Assembly (NCBI GenBank): GCA_000442125.1
Contig: KE546977.1
Location: forward strand, 930,001 to 994,000
Direction: 5' to 3'
From: Opeltia flavorubescens
Lineage: Eukaryota; Ascomycota; Lecanoromycetes; Teloschistales; Teloschistaceae
DNA length: 64,000 nucleotides
How positions within the stretch are numbered: position 1 is the first letter of the stretch; each line of letters starts with the position of its first letter. The notes below the pieces were generated by a model. The model made no database searches. It saw only the letters and a list, made by a program, of their open reading frames with translations, and was not told the DNA's origin. This document shows positions 22,774 to 33,269 of this stretch, piece by piece. The position numbers and the translations under genes are program-made.

Positions 22774-23748
22774 ATGTCCCCTAGAACCTACATATCTTAT
22801 CTCAAAATCCCATACACATCCCCTCCTCTCCCCCTCCGAACCCTTGATATCCATATCCCAACCATCCCCTCATCAACCCCCTCATATGTTCTAGTTTACA
22901 TCCACGGCGGGGCTTTCCGGGATCCCTTCATAACATCTCAATCCATCCTCTCTTTTCTCCCTTTCTTACTTCCCTCCTCCTCATCACCTACAAGCCACAA
23001 CATCGCAGCAATAGCATCAATCAATTACCGCCTCTCTCCCTACCCCTCCCATCCCACAGATCCCAGCAACCCTGCCGACGAGAGCAGGAATGCAAAATGG
23101 CCAGATCACTTAGCTGATGTCCGGAGGGCTATTAATTGGCTTTTCAGTAGTTCCGATGGCAAAGATGACTGCCAAAGAGGAAAATACCCTCCTCTACCAG
23201 CACGAGGATGCATCTTGATAGGCCACAGCGTCGGTGCCACGATCGCTTTTGCTTTGGCTTTGGGTTTAGGTCTAGATGCAGCCAGTGATACAGATGCGGA
23301 GCGGACGAGTAAGGTCAAGTTTAAAGCGATTGTAGGTGTGGAGGGTATTTACGACTTTACTGCACTAAGGGATGCGCATTTGGAGTTTAAGGATATCTAT
23401 GAAGAGTTTACGACCGCGGCGTTGGGTGATGAGAGTAGTAAGGAATGGGAGAAAGCGAATATAGCTAGGATGATTAGAGAAGGGAGGGAGGTGGAAGGAG
23501 TGGAGGTAGTGATGCTGGGGCAGAGTAGGAGGGATGAACTGGTGGAATGGGGGCAATTGGAGATCATGACTCAGGCGTTGAAGGGACGGGGTTGGGGTGA
23601 AGGGGATAAAGGAAAGGAAAAGGAGATTAGTGTCATAGAGTTGAGTGGTGGCCACGATGAGATCTGGGAGAAAGGGGAAGCGATGGCGAGATGTATTCGG
23701 TTGGCTGTAGAGAGATGTGTTGGAAGAGATCTAGGCCAGGATAGCTAA
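22774..23748 (+). CDS. BNA7: Kynurenine formamidase (Bna7-like alpha/beta hydrolase)
   Basis: The enzyme hydrolyses N-formylkynurenine to kynurenine in tryptophan breakdown and de novo NAD+ synthesis, in the cytosol. It is intronless, 324 residues. The alpha/beta-hydrolase hallmarks fit: HGGAF oxyanion motif with RDP after it, SINYRLSPYPSHP, the nucleophile elbow GHSVGA, and GGHDEIW holding the catalytic histidine. It is longer than yeast Bna7 because of low-complexity insertions. It starts 191 bp after the sirtuin gene on the same strand. Its TAA stop overlaps the TAG stop of the next gene on the opposite strand. Coding composition switches sharply from C-rich to G-rich near 23.23 kb. Confidence 0.85.
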   Translation: MSPRTYISYLKIPYTSPPLPLRTLDIHIPTIPSSTPSYVLVYIHGGAFRDPFITSQSILSFLPFLLPSSSSPTSHNIAAIASINYRLSPYPSHPTDPSNPADESRNAKWPDHLADVRRAINWLFSSSDGKDDCQRGKYPPLPARGCILIGHSVGATIAFALALGLGLDAASDTDAERTSKVKFKAIVGVEGIYDFTALRDAHLEFKDIYEEFTTAALGDESSKEWEKANIARMIREGREVEGVEVVMLGQSRRDELVEWGQLEIMTQALKGRGWGEGDKGKEKEISVIELSGGHDEIWEKGEAMARCIRLAVERCVGRDLGQDS

Positions 23749-24783
23749 CAACCTGCTGGTACATCCCCTTCGTGGAAAACAGGCATATCGACTATGATGG
23801 CAGCTTCCCTATGCGCCTTCCGGGCTTTGTATTCTTGATGCTTTCGATCTCTACGCTCCAACCTTTCATCTGCTGCTAATTCCTTTTGCTCCTGTATGAT
23901 GTCGAACATCCGCTGTGCTATTTGTGACCTCTTCAATGTGTTAGTCTGGTGGACCAGCTTGAGATTCGTATAGGATTCTTGAACGGCTGAAACCCATTTT
24001 GTTCCGTTATCGGTGGAGATACGATGGGTTTTTCGTAGTATCGAATCCCACTGGTCTTCATCTTCGGCGAGAAGAAGAAGTTTCTCGAGGGCCTGCAGCC
24101 TGTCGACACGTTTCTCACGTTCCTCGTTCTTCTTGCGGATCATGTATGAGAGGAATGGAGGCTGGGGTTTTCTGAGGCGGAGAAAGGGAATGTGGTTTGC
24201 GTTGACGAGAGTTGGTATACGACGGAGCCTTCCGAGAGGCGGCGAAGGCAGGCCATCAAGTACCCTTTTTGCGTCGGGGTGAGGCCATCGTCGCCCGGTG
24301 TCATTGGGCCGCTGTTTAGGCTTGCCGCGTTTGACTTGGGTTGCTTGGACGGGCATCTCCGCCGTCTTTTTGGTTCTTGGTGACCCTACTTTCGAAGAAT
24401 GTACCGAATCATTGAGCTGTCTCAGTATTTCTTGTTTGTTAGTTGCCAGGTCCTCCAGAGCCTGCGATGGTAAGCCGGGGGTTCTGCAACGACGGGTGAC
24501 CGTTCAGCCTTACCCCATAGCCGGTATTCAACGCAGCACAGATAGCTGTACGACTTCGCGCTTTGGCTTTAATGCGGAAGGCATCTTCGACATGCCTGTG
24601 GAAAGATTGCGCATGCTTAGAAGCGAGCACATTGCGACTGCGTCGTAGTAAGGCGCGGTATAATGCAAAGCCTATGGAAGTACGATCAGCAAAGAAAAGC
24701 TGGCTGCGGAAACCGTCCGAAACAATAAACATACATGCTGCTCTATGAATGCCTGACTTGGTAGAAATCAGGGAGCTGTGCAT
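23745..24783 (-). CDS. LYR-motif (Complex1_LYR-like) protein, probably mitochondrial
   Basis: Exons 24783-24735, 24671-24514 and 24461-23745 give about 307 residues. The N-terminal part has the LYR signature FALYRALLRRSRN and a later phenylalanine, as in the LYR-like superfamily, whose members bind acyl carrier protein and help build respiratory complexes, Fe-S clusters or mitoribosomes. The rest is basic and helical, with many Arg, Lys and Glu and segments like PFLRLRKPQPPFLSYMIRKK. I do not recognise the exact subfamily. The first intron (GTATGT...CATAG) joins a short N-terminal exon to the LYR helix; without it the frame stays open but adds an unlike segment. The stop codon overlaps that of the convergent BNA7 gene. 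Confidence 0.72.
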
Positions 24784-25928
24784 TCATATCTGAGATCATC
24801 CGATAGAGGTTGGTGACAATGATAATGCTCATCGTCCGTACTCGAAGCATTTCGTAACAAATTCATGATGCATGCTTAGTCATAGCACTAGCGTATGCGT
24901 AAAACTTGACTACTCTACATAAGAGCTCTTGGACCCTAGCAAAAACAGTGAATAGAGGGGGTTGCATTGGCACACGGTCATCGCAGGAACCGCTACAGAA
25001 AGCACGCGTGATATCTCTCGGCTACTTCGAAAAAAGGGAGATACTATATTAGTTGCCATCATCGTGAGTGTTGACACACGAGTGTCATTATGCTTTGGGT
25101 TGAAGTCGTTGTATCGCTTTCGCCTCTATTCACGTTCTTTGCTACCCGATGGGAGCTCTACATCTTCCACCATGCTAAACTTACAGGGATTATATTTTGA
25201 ATGGACCTGCCCTAGTCAACATTGGCCAGAGCAAATTATGGCTAGTTTGTCTCCTTTTTGGCATTGCTGTATGCAAAGCTCGGGCTTGATGCCGGCCTCT
25301 CCCTAGACTATCGACTTCCATAATTCTCCACATAGTCATAATTCCGGTGTGGAAGTAGCATTCTCCGAGTGCTCATTGATTGGTAAACGATGATTAGTCT
25401 TTAGGGAACTCATCCTTCTCTACTCTATGCAGTATGTAACCGTGCAGTTCGTGATGAGGACCAGTCAGTTCAACGTGGATGGATTCAAATCTCCGAGAAA
25501 CCGAGCAAGCTTAGTAGGTGGAAGAGATGTTGTGATGGTGATAAGCCGTAATGTGTCGTTCAAGGGTGCAATGTAATTTGATATTCTACAGATTGAAATA
25601 TCAAAGAAAAATTGCAAAGGGCGCCAACAGAATTCAATCGAGCCTAATAGCGAGTTTTTCCATTGTGGTCGACATCAACAAAAGGATGCTAGTAATTTAC
25701 CTTGATCATAACATATCATAATATCCTACTTCAGTCCCCGCTTGGGGGTACGGTGTTGGGGGGGAAGGGGGTAAGGGCCAGGGCCAAAGAAGTTATTAGA
25801 GTAAATATAAACCCATCTCCGAGTATCGTGCAAGCTCGTGATCTTCCTACTTTTGGTTCTATTATATTTTCTTTATTGACTCGTGCCACGCTGGAATTTT
25901 CTTTTCGTTCGACCAAAAAGTAAAGGCT
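24784..25928. other. Gene-free stretch of about 1.1 kb
   Basis: It lies between the start of the LYR-protein gene and the 3' end of the Whi2-like gene, both on the minus strand. Plus-strand frames 24962-25306 and 25702-25923 are not recognisable. A G-rich tract near 25.75 kb is the only obvious compositional feature. Confidence 0.5.
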
Positions 25929-27558
25929 CTATCGTAAACCTATGACACTCTGCGGATCGTCAGCTCTGTCAGCCATTTGATACCAAGAAACATACCATCT
26001 CTAACGTCCAAACTCTCCGTATCCAAACCTTCAGCTTACCCTCCACACCTTCCACGTCATCAAGCTCAACGCCCTCCCACCAGCATCTCCTAGCGGGCTT
26101 TCTCCAAAATAGTAAAAGTTTCTGCGCCATTCCTACGGCATTACTGTTGGCCAGATCATTACCCTTAATGTCCGTCCTCAGCCGCGCCAGCGCTAAGCTG
26201 CAAATGACAGCCTTGTTAGGCTCAGAGGCACGATGACCCCATCTGTCATCGTTGTAAAATCCCCTTGAAGCATGAATTAGCGCCAACCGGCTCCACGATC
26301 AGTAAAACCTGGGATATACGACATACCCCGCAGTCAGCATTTCAATTAAATGCTGCTCTGTTGTGCCAGCTTCTTCACTTTTCCTTAACCCTGAGAATAT
26401 ACCATCTTGCTTCAGGAGCGCTCTCCCCGCTGCACGTTTGACCTCAATCATCTCAGGCTGGTCGATATCTGCCTTATGAGGGATAGCATAAAAGTCAAGA
26501 TCTTCTCTTAAAACGATAATGCCGGCTCGATCATGAAGCATGTCCCTGGCCGAGCCCGGTACATTGGTCTCCGTTGAAGGGGTATCTGTCGTTGGAGAAG
26601 AGGATGACGAAGGGATGGTCTGGGCAACTGTGCGGAAGAAGTCGAGCATATATTGGAGAGACGCGGGGTCATACTTTTTTCATCTTGTTAGAGACATGTG
26701 AGAATGGTATGGAGTAAAATGACCTACATCGACAGGATATGTGTCACCTTCATGGAATGAGTTCATATGTCCGTCGGGTAGTAATCCGTTGGGGAACAAA
26801 GATAGGAGCACAAATTCCGGAAGCGTGAGAAGCTCATCTCTTGAAAGTGTGAACCTTGTGCCTCTATAATTACGGATCAGATTTTGCCATTGGAGAACGA
26901 TTGCTTTCTAGTTACCTTAGATCCAAATTAATATTTTCATCAGGGCCGACGTCTATAATCAAGATGAATAAGCCTTTGACCTTCTCATGTCACATCTGAT
27001 TCTACACGTACCTGAAAAGGCGTTCCCCTCCCTGGGAGGCGACGGTCCTCCCGGCGATACTTGGGTGATTATACTAGCAGGGCCACCGGCAGCAGCCATG
27101 ATGTATGTGAATGAACCAAGCGGGCTTGGGCCTTCACTGTATGGTGGTGGTGGTTCTTTCTCTTCCACGCTCTGACTCGAAGATTCGGTCTTAGTGTTCT
27201 TGGGGAGACTGCTTTCGGGGTTGGGTGAGATCGGCGATGTGGGCTTGGTAGTTTGCACGGGCACAAACGGTGGTGGTGGACAGGAATCAGGCTCAGTAAC
27301 AGCAGGCTTAGTATTATTTGGTGATTCTTCTGGGAGGTAAGGCGCGGAGAATGGGGGAGGTGCGACAGTAGAGGAGGTGGAGGCCAATGATGGCGTTGGA
27401 TGGGCAGTGTTAGTCTGGCTATTCTGACCGAAGGAGACGTCGTCGTCACAGGAGAGGACTGTAGCGCGGAAGGAATTTTTGCTGGAAACGGACGAGCCGT
27501 TGGGGGAATCTCGTGTCACCGTCAACGTGCTGGCTGTTGGGGTAACGGACCGGTTATC
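25929..27558 (-). CDS. Whi2-like BTB-fold stress-response protein (5' end unresolved)
   Basis: It resembles filamentous-fungal Whi2-like proteins; in yeast Whi2 works with the phosphatases Psr1/Psr2 in general stress response and nutrient-linked growth arrest. Exons from the C-terminal side are 25949-25929, 26263-25996, 26673-26327, 26863-26728, 26952-26916, and an open first block 27558-27012, about 451 residues. The block begins with a Ser/Pro-rich region, then PPPPYSEGPSPLGSFTYIMA, and the BTB-like core VGPDENINLDLRGTRFTLSR with DELLTLPEFVLLSLFPNGLL and NSFHEGDTYPVDYDPASLQY. The C-terminus ends RRVWTLEMSVIGLR. No ATG is in frame near the 5' edge of the block: only a TTG occurs, and an acceptor-like TTAG lies just upstream of 27558. 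So a 5' exon is probably missing from this model. Confidence 0.8.
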
Positions 27559-28719
27559 CTAATGTACTGGCAAATCATCGAATGAGCGCCTGAGATAGTC
27601 CAAGGGTCCAGGATTCTCTTTTGAAATGCGTCGTTAGGTCTCAAGCCGTTGAATACTCTACTAGATCATTCACAGAGCCCGTGAAACACTGTGGATAACC
27701 TTGATGTTGACGTTTCGACGTTGATTTCAACACTCGCAGAGCCGCAAAGCTTGGCAGTCAGAACCCTGGCACTGATCGATCTCCTTCAAGGGTAATCCTA
27801 GTGGTGTGTGGCTTTGTAACCAACTCGGAATGATGCCTCGAATTCAAGCTTTGACGACGTGAGATCTAGCAAGTTGCGAAACACTATTCTCAATTAAGAG
27901 GTAGACACTCAAGAAGTTTCGATGCAGCGCACGCGGAAAAAAGGTCTCTAAGTTCTCTAATTCTAGCGCTGGCGGGATGACAATGGCATGTCCCCTGACT
28001 CATTACACATATTTGTATTACATGTGTCTCGTCAATATGTTTGCTTGACCCATAGAAGCAGCCAGCATGGTGGTCCGATTGCTCCATCGATCACTAGTAG
28101 CTCACATGACACTAGTCTCTCAAAACTAATGTTTCCGGGCGTCCGGTGTCTCAACTTTTCGAATTTCATTCAAAGTGAAGTAGGTTGTTCTGGTCGCTGA
28201 ATGATCATAAGCGATGGATTGATCACAATTTCCGAGCACATTGTGAGAAATTCCTCAAAATTACTTCTACCATTAATGTTGTACTGCGTTCATCAAGTCC
28301 AGAAGGTATAAGAGCATTTACATATGAATTCCGTCACTTAATTTGTGTGACCTCATGCTGCAACGACTGATTCTTAATCAGGGGATGCAGAGTACCAGAA
28401 AGCGACGGAGCAGATCTTGTTCGAGATCGCCCATGATGAGAGGGCTTTAGGGTTTCCGCTACTGTAACCCTATATGGATAAGAGCAGCCGTAGATACTTC
28501 TTGATCGTAACTTCCAATTGTATTCCTGACAAAGTTATATATCATGGCTTCCTTGGATCCCTCATCAACTACTAGCATAAATAACACACTCATTGCACGA
28601 CACCAGTTGCTGCCGCTACACAATATTACTAGTACTTGTCACCATTCTTTTTGTCGACAGCTTATCATGAAATATCTTATGGAATGTATTTTCGGTAATC
28701 AGACATCAGGGTCTTTAAC
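27559..28719. other. Divergent gap, about 1.2 kb, mostly unassigned
   Basis: It lies between the Whi2-like gene (minus) and the fusion gene (plus). It may hold a missing 5' exon of the Whi2-like gene. I searched for the N-terminal asparaginase half expected before the fusion gene and found nothing convincing. A 118-codon frame (28544-28900) with one hydrophobic segment overlaps the right end. Confidence 0.45.
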
Positions 28720-30709
28720 ATGGAAGGAACCGCGAATCAACGAGTTGTCTCCGACTCATACAGAACTTACCTTAGCAGAGTGGTCGTACAAATACTTCAA
28801 GACGATTATGTGGTTCGGATTAGGAGGCGGATTAGGCATATTTATAGTGTATATGGCCTCCAAGATTGCACTGGCATATATTGCAGGAGGACGAGCCTAG
28901 TACTGGACACTCATCCCCATGATCTCCTCACCGGAGCTGCAGCAGAAGACACCGCCTCCAAGTCTAGACTCGAAATCGTCCCGAACAACTACTGTACTAC
29001 CCCTGCAAAGCTAGCGTATTGGCACGCTCAGGCAAACCAGCAGGTGAAAACTGGTGGAGACCTTGATATTGTTGGAGCCATTGCGCTTGATGTTTATGGC
29101 AAGCTCGCTGCCACTGGGTCCACTGGGGGTCTGACGAACAAATCGATGGGTCAAACCGGTGACACCACCATTATGGGTGCTGGTTTGTTAGCTGACAAGC
29201 AAATTGCCATTGTTTGGTAAGTTTGAACTTGTTGCATGGCACTTCTAGGAATAGCTCCGTGCTGATGATCATCACAGTAGCGGCAACGGCGATGACATCC
29301 TCAGCTATAATGTGGCAAGCAAAGTCAATTTACTGCATCGAAACATGCCTCTTGGAGATCCCGTAAGAAACGCCATTACCTCAAAGGCTCTAACACATCT
29401 ATCTGCCTGCACAATCCTTGCACTCAATCGATGGGGCCAATCCAGCGTCCAGTCAAGTGGACGGGCATTTCTGCACACATCCTCTTCCGCTAGTGGTACG
29501 CAGGTCTCCTGCAGTGGTACTACAATTCCACTTTTGCGTCAACACGTCTTCTACCAAGATAGAATGCTCTCGGCTGGGTTCACTCGATACCCTATAAGCT
29601 CTGGGCACACGCTGTTGACGCTCAACTCTGCCCTGCCAATCATGTCGCTAAAGCCTCCAGATTTTCTCGAAGTCCTGCGATCGAGTCGACAACTCTCATG
29701 GCCAGTATGTAGTTCAGCAGGCGCGAAGCGCTGTGGCCTGGTCTCTGATGGAGGTTCCAGCCTGTCGCTTATCCCTTTACTAGGATTATCAGATACTTGG
29801 GAGCCCGTCGTAAACGATGAAGAAGAGTTCCACTTCTCCTTCTCAGGTTATCTCACATCAAAGAATGGCCCTAAGTTGAACGACTCTAAGCTTACTGCAG
29901 CACAAACAAAGATCCTGGGTTCGACTTCACTGAAGGAACTCTTTGACTACAGCTTCCACGGCTCGAGTGAAGATCGGAATCTATTTGCTCGCCTCATTCG
30001 TGGGGAAGTACCTCAGTTGCGTGTCTGGGATGACAAGAATCACATAGCCTTCTGGACTCCATTTGCCAACACCACTGGCTTCACTGTTTTGGTCTCACGG
30101 AAGCACTTGAGCAACGTTTTCTTAAGCCTTGAGGACCAAGACTATACCGAGATCATCACTGCGGCCTACCAAGTGGCACAGCATCTGACGAAAGCTTTCA
30201 GAGTCGCTCATCGCGGCATATTCTTTGAGGGGTTCGAAATTGATTACGCTCATATTAAGCTGGTGCCTGTTCATGCCCACCATGTAGCAAAAGGGCTCCC
30301 ATTCAGTCCGTTACCTGCACCAATTACCTTCCAAAAGAAATACGATGACTATCTCACAAGCCAATTCAGTCCCTTAGCCGGAGACCTCGCTGAGTTGGCA
30401 AAGAAAGCAAATGGCATTCGTGAAATACTGAACAATCTCGAGCGCTTGAATCCGCCTGGATCGTGGTCACCACCTGAGCCTCATGTCGATGTGTCGCCGG
30501 TCAAGGACGCTTTGAAGATGCATGAATCGTCGGAAGATCATTATCGATGGCACATGGACATCCGAGATGAGGCCAAAGGAGGGAAGCCACTGCTGACTAC
30601 GGGATGGGGGATGGGGATGGAGCGCTTTCTGTGTTGGCTGTTAGGGCATGACAACGTGAGGGATGTGGCTATTATACCGCGTCTCAAGGGGATGAGATTT
30701 CAACCATGA
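28720..30709 (+). CDS. Fusion: truncated asparaginase-like region + two HIT-like domains + AsnRS motif-3 tail
   Basis: Two exons are supported, ending 29216 and starting 29278 (TG|T recreates CSGNGDD); a start at 28720 would give 642 residues but is uncertain. First comes the second half of a threonine-type asparaginase/isoaspartyl peptidase: THPHDLLTGAAAED, GKLAATGSTGGLTNKSMGQ, GDTTIMGAGLLADKQIAIVC. The nucleophile motif normally reading GTVGA is here DIVGA, so the catalytic Thr is lost, and the N-terminal half of the domain is absent. Next are two HIT-like units (HVFYQDRMLSAGFTRYP... and LFARLIRGEVPQLRVWDD... to DYAHIKLVPVHAH). The end carries a class II synthetase motif 3, GWGMGMERFLCWLLGHDNVR then DVAIIPRLKG, like asparaginyl-tRNA synthetase, without motifs 1 or 2. 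The second exon is open for 1,432 nt. Function is unknown; it may be a non-catalytic or decaying protein. Confidence 0.72.
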
Positions 30710-30932
30710 AGACTAGAGGAAAATGTAGCATCTCGACTTGATTGATGGGAGACGTGGAGAACAATTTTGTACGGCTTCTTGAGGATAGAAGCTTATTAGT
30801 CGACACACTACGTGACCTTCATATCTGACCCATGGTTCAGTTTGCTCAATGATGATGGAGCAGATAAACATGTGACGTCTAATTCTGTTCCGAGCTTGAC
30901 CTTCTTACTGCCTCCCTTCCATACTGCCCACC

Positions 30933-31666
30933 ATGCCTCAGCCGTTTATCTACCTCAACAGCTGGCCTGGCGTCGGCAAGCATACCATAGCTCAAGCTTT
31001 AGCGAAGCAATTAGGACCTGATGTCCGAATCGTAAGTCTCTTGCCCAGCTATTATTATCAAAACAGGAGTTCAAGTTGATTGAAAGAACGGCTAGATTCA
31101 CAACCACCTCCATATCGACCTCGCCGAAGCCATAATCCCACGTTCAAGTTCCGACTACCAAGACCTGAGAAAGAGTCTTCGGCAAGTCCTTTTCCGTACA
31201 CTAATCCAGAGTAAAGATACATTGGACCACGTGTAAGAGATCCACCCTACCATCCCCAAACGAATCTTCCTGTTTGCCACCTGGAAAATGACATGACAAC
31301 CCACCCAGCTACATCTTCACCGACTTCCAAACCTCCAACCCCCTGGGTGGAACAGTCGCGGAAGAATACCGTTCTGCGGCCCTTTCACGACAGTGCACCT
31401 TCATACCCATCATTCTGGACTGCGATATTGAGGAGAACGCGCGGCGGATGATGTCGACCGAGCGAGCTGAGAAGGTTGCGCATGGGAAGGGGATGTTGCT
31501 ATCCACAGACTCACTGAGGGAGATGCGGGAGAGAGGAGAGATATATAGCTTTGGAAGTCCGGAGGAGATGATGGTGAATGTTGGTGATGTGGAGGCAGAT
31601 GAGGCAGCTGGATTGATTGCTGAGCATGTGCGAAAGGTTGTAAGCGATGCTGATGGTGAAGATTGA
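30933..31666 (+). CDS. P-loop nucleotide kinase-like protein
   Basis: Exons 30933-31031, 31096-31232 and 31309-31666 give 197 residues, all junctions in frame. The N-terminus MPQPFIYLNSWPGVGKHTIA has a Walker A P-loop (GVGKHT). A later IFTDFQ and an RxxxxxR-type lid (STERAEKVAHGKG) fit the shape of small P-loop kinases of the AAA_33/shikimate-kinase-like group that phosphorylate a small metabolite or nucleoside. I do not recognise an exact family and the substrate is unknown. It sits 223 bp downstream of the asparaginase-like/HIT fusion on the same strand. Confidence 0.75.
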
Positions 31667-31961
31667 GAGAAGCTATGTCAGACTTCACAGAACTTGATGT
31701 CTTCGAAACGGCAATGCTTTACGTAGTGAGCTTGGAATACCCAGGAGCTCTTCGCTCTTCAGAGCTGTTTGTAGTCTGATCTGATCTAGAGGGAGGAGTC
31801 ATTGGACATGGAATGTATCTTCGATAAGTTGCTCGACGGTTCGAAGATAGCCCAGATCCCCCATATTAACCAGTAGATTTGGGTGATCCATTGACAGCTA
31901 AACGATGTTGATCGATGACTGATGAGTTTGATGATTATTATTTAGAAACATGCTTCCTTCC

Positions 31962-33269
31962 TCAGACAGTTGTTTCAGATTCTCTGAGGAAGGCATCGAA
32001 ATCAAATTTCTCTAGATTATCAGATGGCTCGATGGGCCAAGGGACCGGCGGGCTTGATTGTGCTGGTAGGGCGAATTGTCCGTCCCGCCGTTGACGAGGT
32101 ACAGATGATGCTCGAATGCGGCTTGTCGTAGGTCTTGGCCGCTCAATTTCCTCGTTTGCTGGAAGACTTTCCATGCTGTTAGGATAACCTGGGCCACCAG
32201 GATGGAGAGGTTGCTCTGCCTAATTTCTTCTGGTTAATATTACATCATCATACTTGAGATTGCGTAATGCGCGCAGCATGACAGGCTTTGCAACTCACTT
32301 GCACGATATTCGTTCCTTCGACTTTCACCTCCTTGTCTCGTAGTTGACGCATTAAGGATAGAAAGTTGCTTCCTTGGAATTTAACGCTCTGATCATGTTT
32401 CACATTTTCAAGCAAATGACCTGCTGTTCTTGCAAGTTCATCAGCCTCTTGAGCGTCTGATCTTTCTGGGCGATTGAGGTCGTCGTCAAGTATTCTATCA
32501 GATCCTATCCGATAGTGTATCTTATCTTCGACGGCATTCGACAATGTCGTCGGCTGAGATTCTTTGAGAGTATCTTGCTGCGGCGTATTGATTTGTTGAT
32601 CCTGAAATTCCAGATGGGCTGCGTTGAACGCTTTCTCGAAGGCTTCCTCATTGAACATGCCTTTCGATTGGATCTCTGGTTGCTGTTGCGCAGAAAGGCT
32701 GGCGTACCCAGTGGAAGAAATACCGAGGTTACTGGCTGGCATCGCAAACCCCATACTGCCCTGATTTAGTCTTGAGTGTTGGGGATGGAAATTTCTTGAT
32801 TGATTTCGCTCAAGGAAGTCTTGTTGCCATGACCCACCAGAGCCGCGCTGTAGAGGAGCTGCTTCCCGAAAACGTGCAGGCGGCAGTGGAGTCGCTCGTG
32901 ATTCGCCCACATGCAAATTTTGGAAATCCAGAGCCCAGTCTGGGGATGTCTGCTGCGGTGATAGTGTAGGAGCAGGATACAAGTGATGATTCTGCCATTC
33001 TTCTTGATGGTAGAAAGGCTCGGTGACAGGTTCTCCGGCTACGAAAGCCTCAAACTCAGCATCGAGGATACCTACGTTCGGGTTTGGTGTACGAAATCCC
33101 TAAAGATACAGCATTAGTCCAGGATCTCACGTCCTCTGTAGTTCTGAATGCCTACCTGCGCCGGTGACTGTCTTGAAATGAGCCGATCTCGCTCCAAGGT
33201 CCTGTCAACGGAGGCATGCTTCTGAAAGCTCTGGAGGGGGTTTGAGGGTCCACAAAGTGTCTCCGCCAT
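31962..33269 (-). CDS. PEX20: Peroxin Pex20 (PTS2 co-receptor)
   Basis: Pex20 works with Pex7 to carry PTS2 proteins into peroxisomes, and is recycled by ubiquitination. Exons 33269-33156, 33099-32299 and 32219-31962 give 390 residues. The N-terminus is typical: MAETLCGPSNPLQNF-like, here MAETLCGPSNPLQSFQKHAS, with the conserved recycling cysteine at residue 6. It is followed by GILDAEFEAF, a glutamine-rich middle with the WQQDF aromatic motif used for Pex14/Pex13 contact, and a Pex7-binding C-terminal region (VKFQGSNFLSLMRQLRDKEV). The three junctions keep phase 0. It is divergent from SEC13, sharing a 287-bp promoter. Confidence 0.93.

Noticed and set aside
25700-25923. G-rich tract near 25.75 kb with overlapping frames on both strands
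   Set aside because: Low complexity; frames are short and unrelated to known proteins.
28544-28900. 118-codon plus-strand frame with ATG and a hydrophobic segment (FGLGGGLGIFIVYMASKIAL)
   Set aside because: It overlaps the fusion gene's first exon in another frame, has no recognisable family, and one hydrophobic run can arise by chance. It remains possible as a small membrane peptide.
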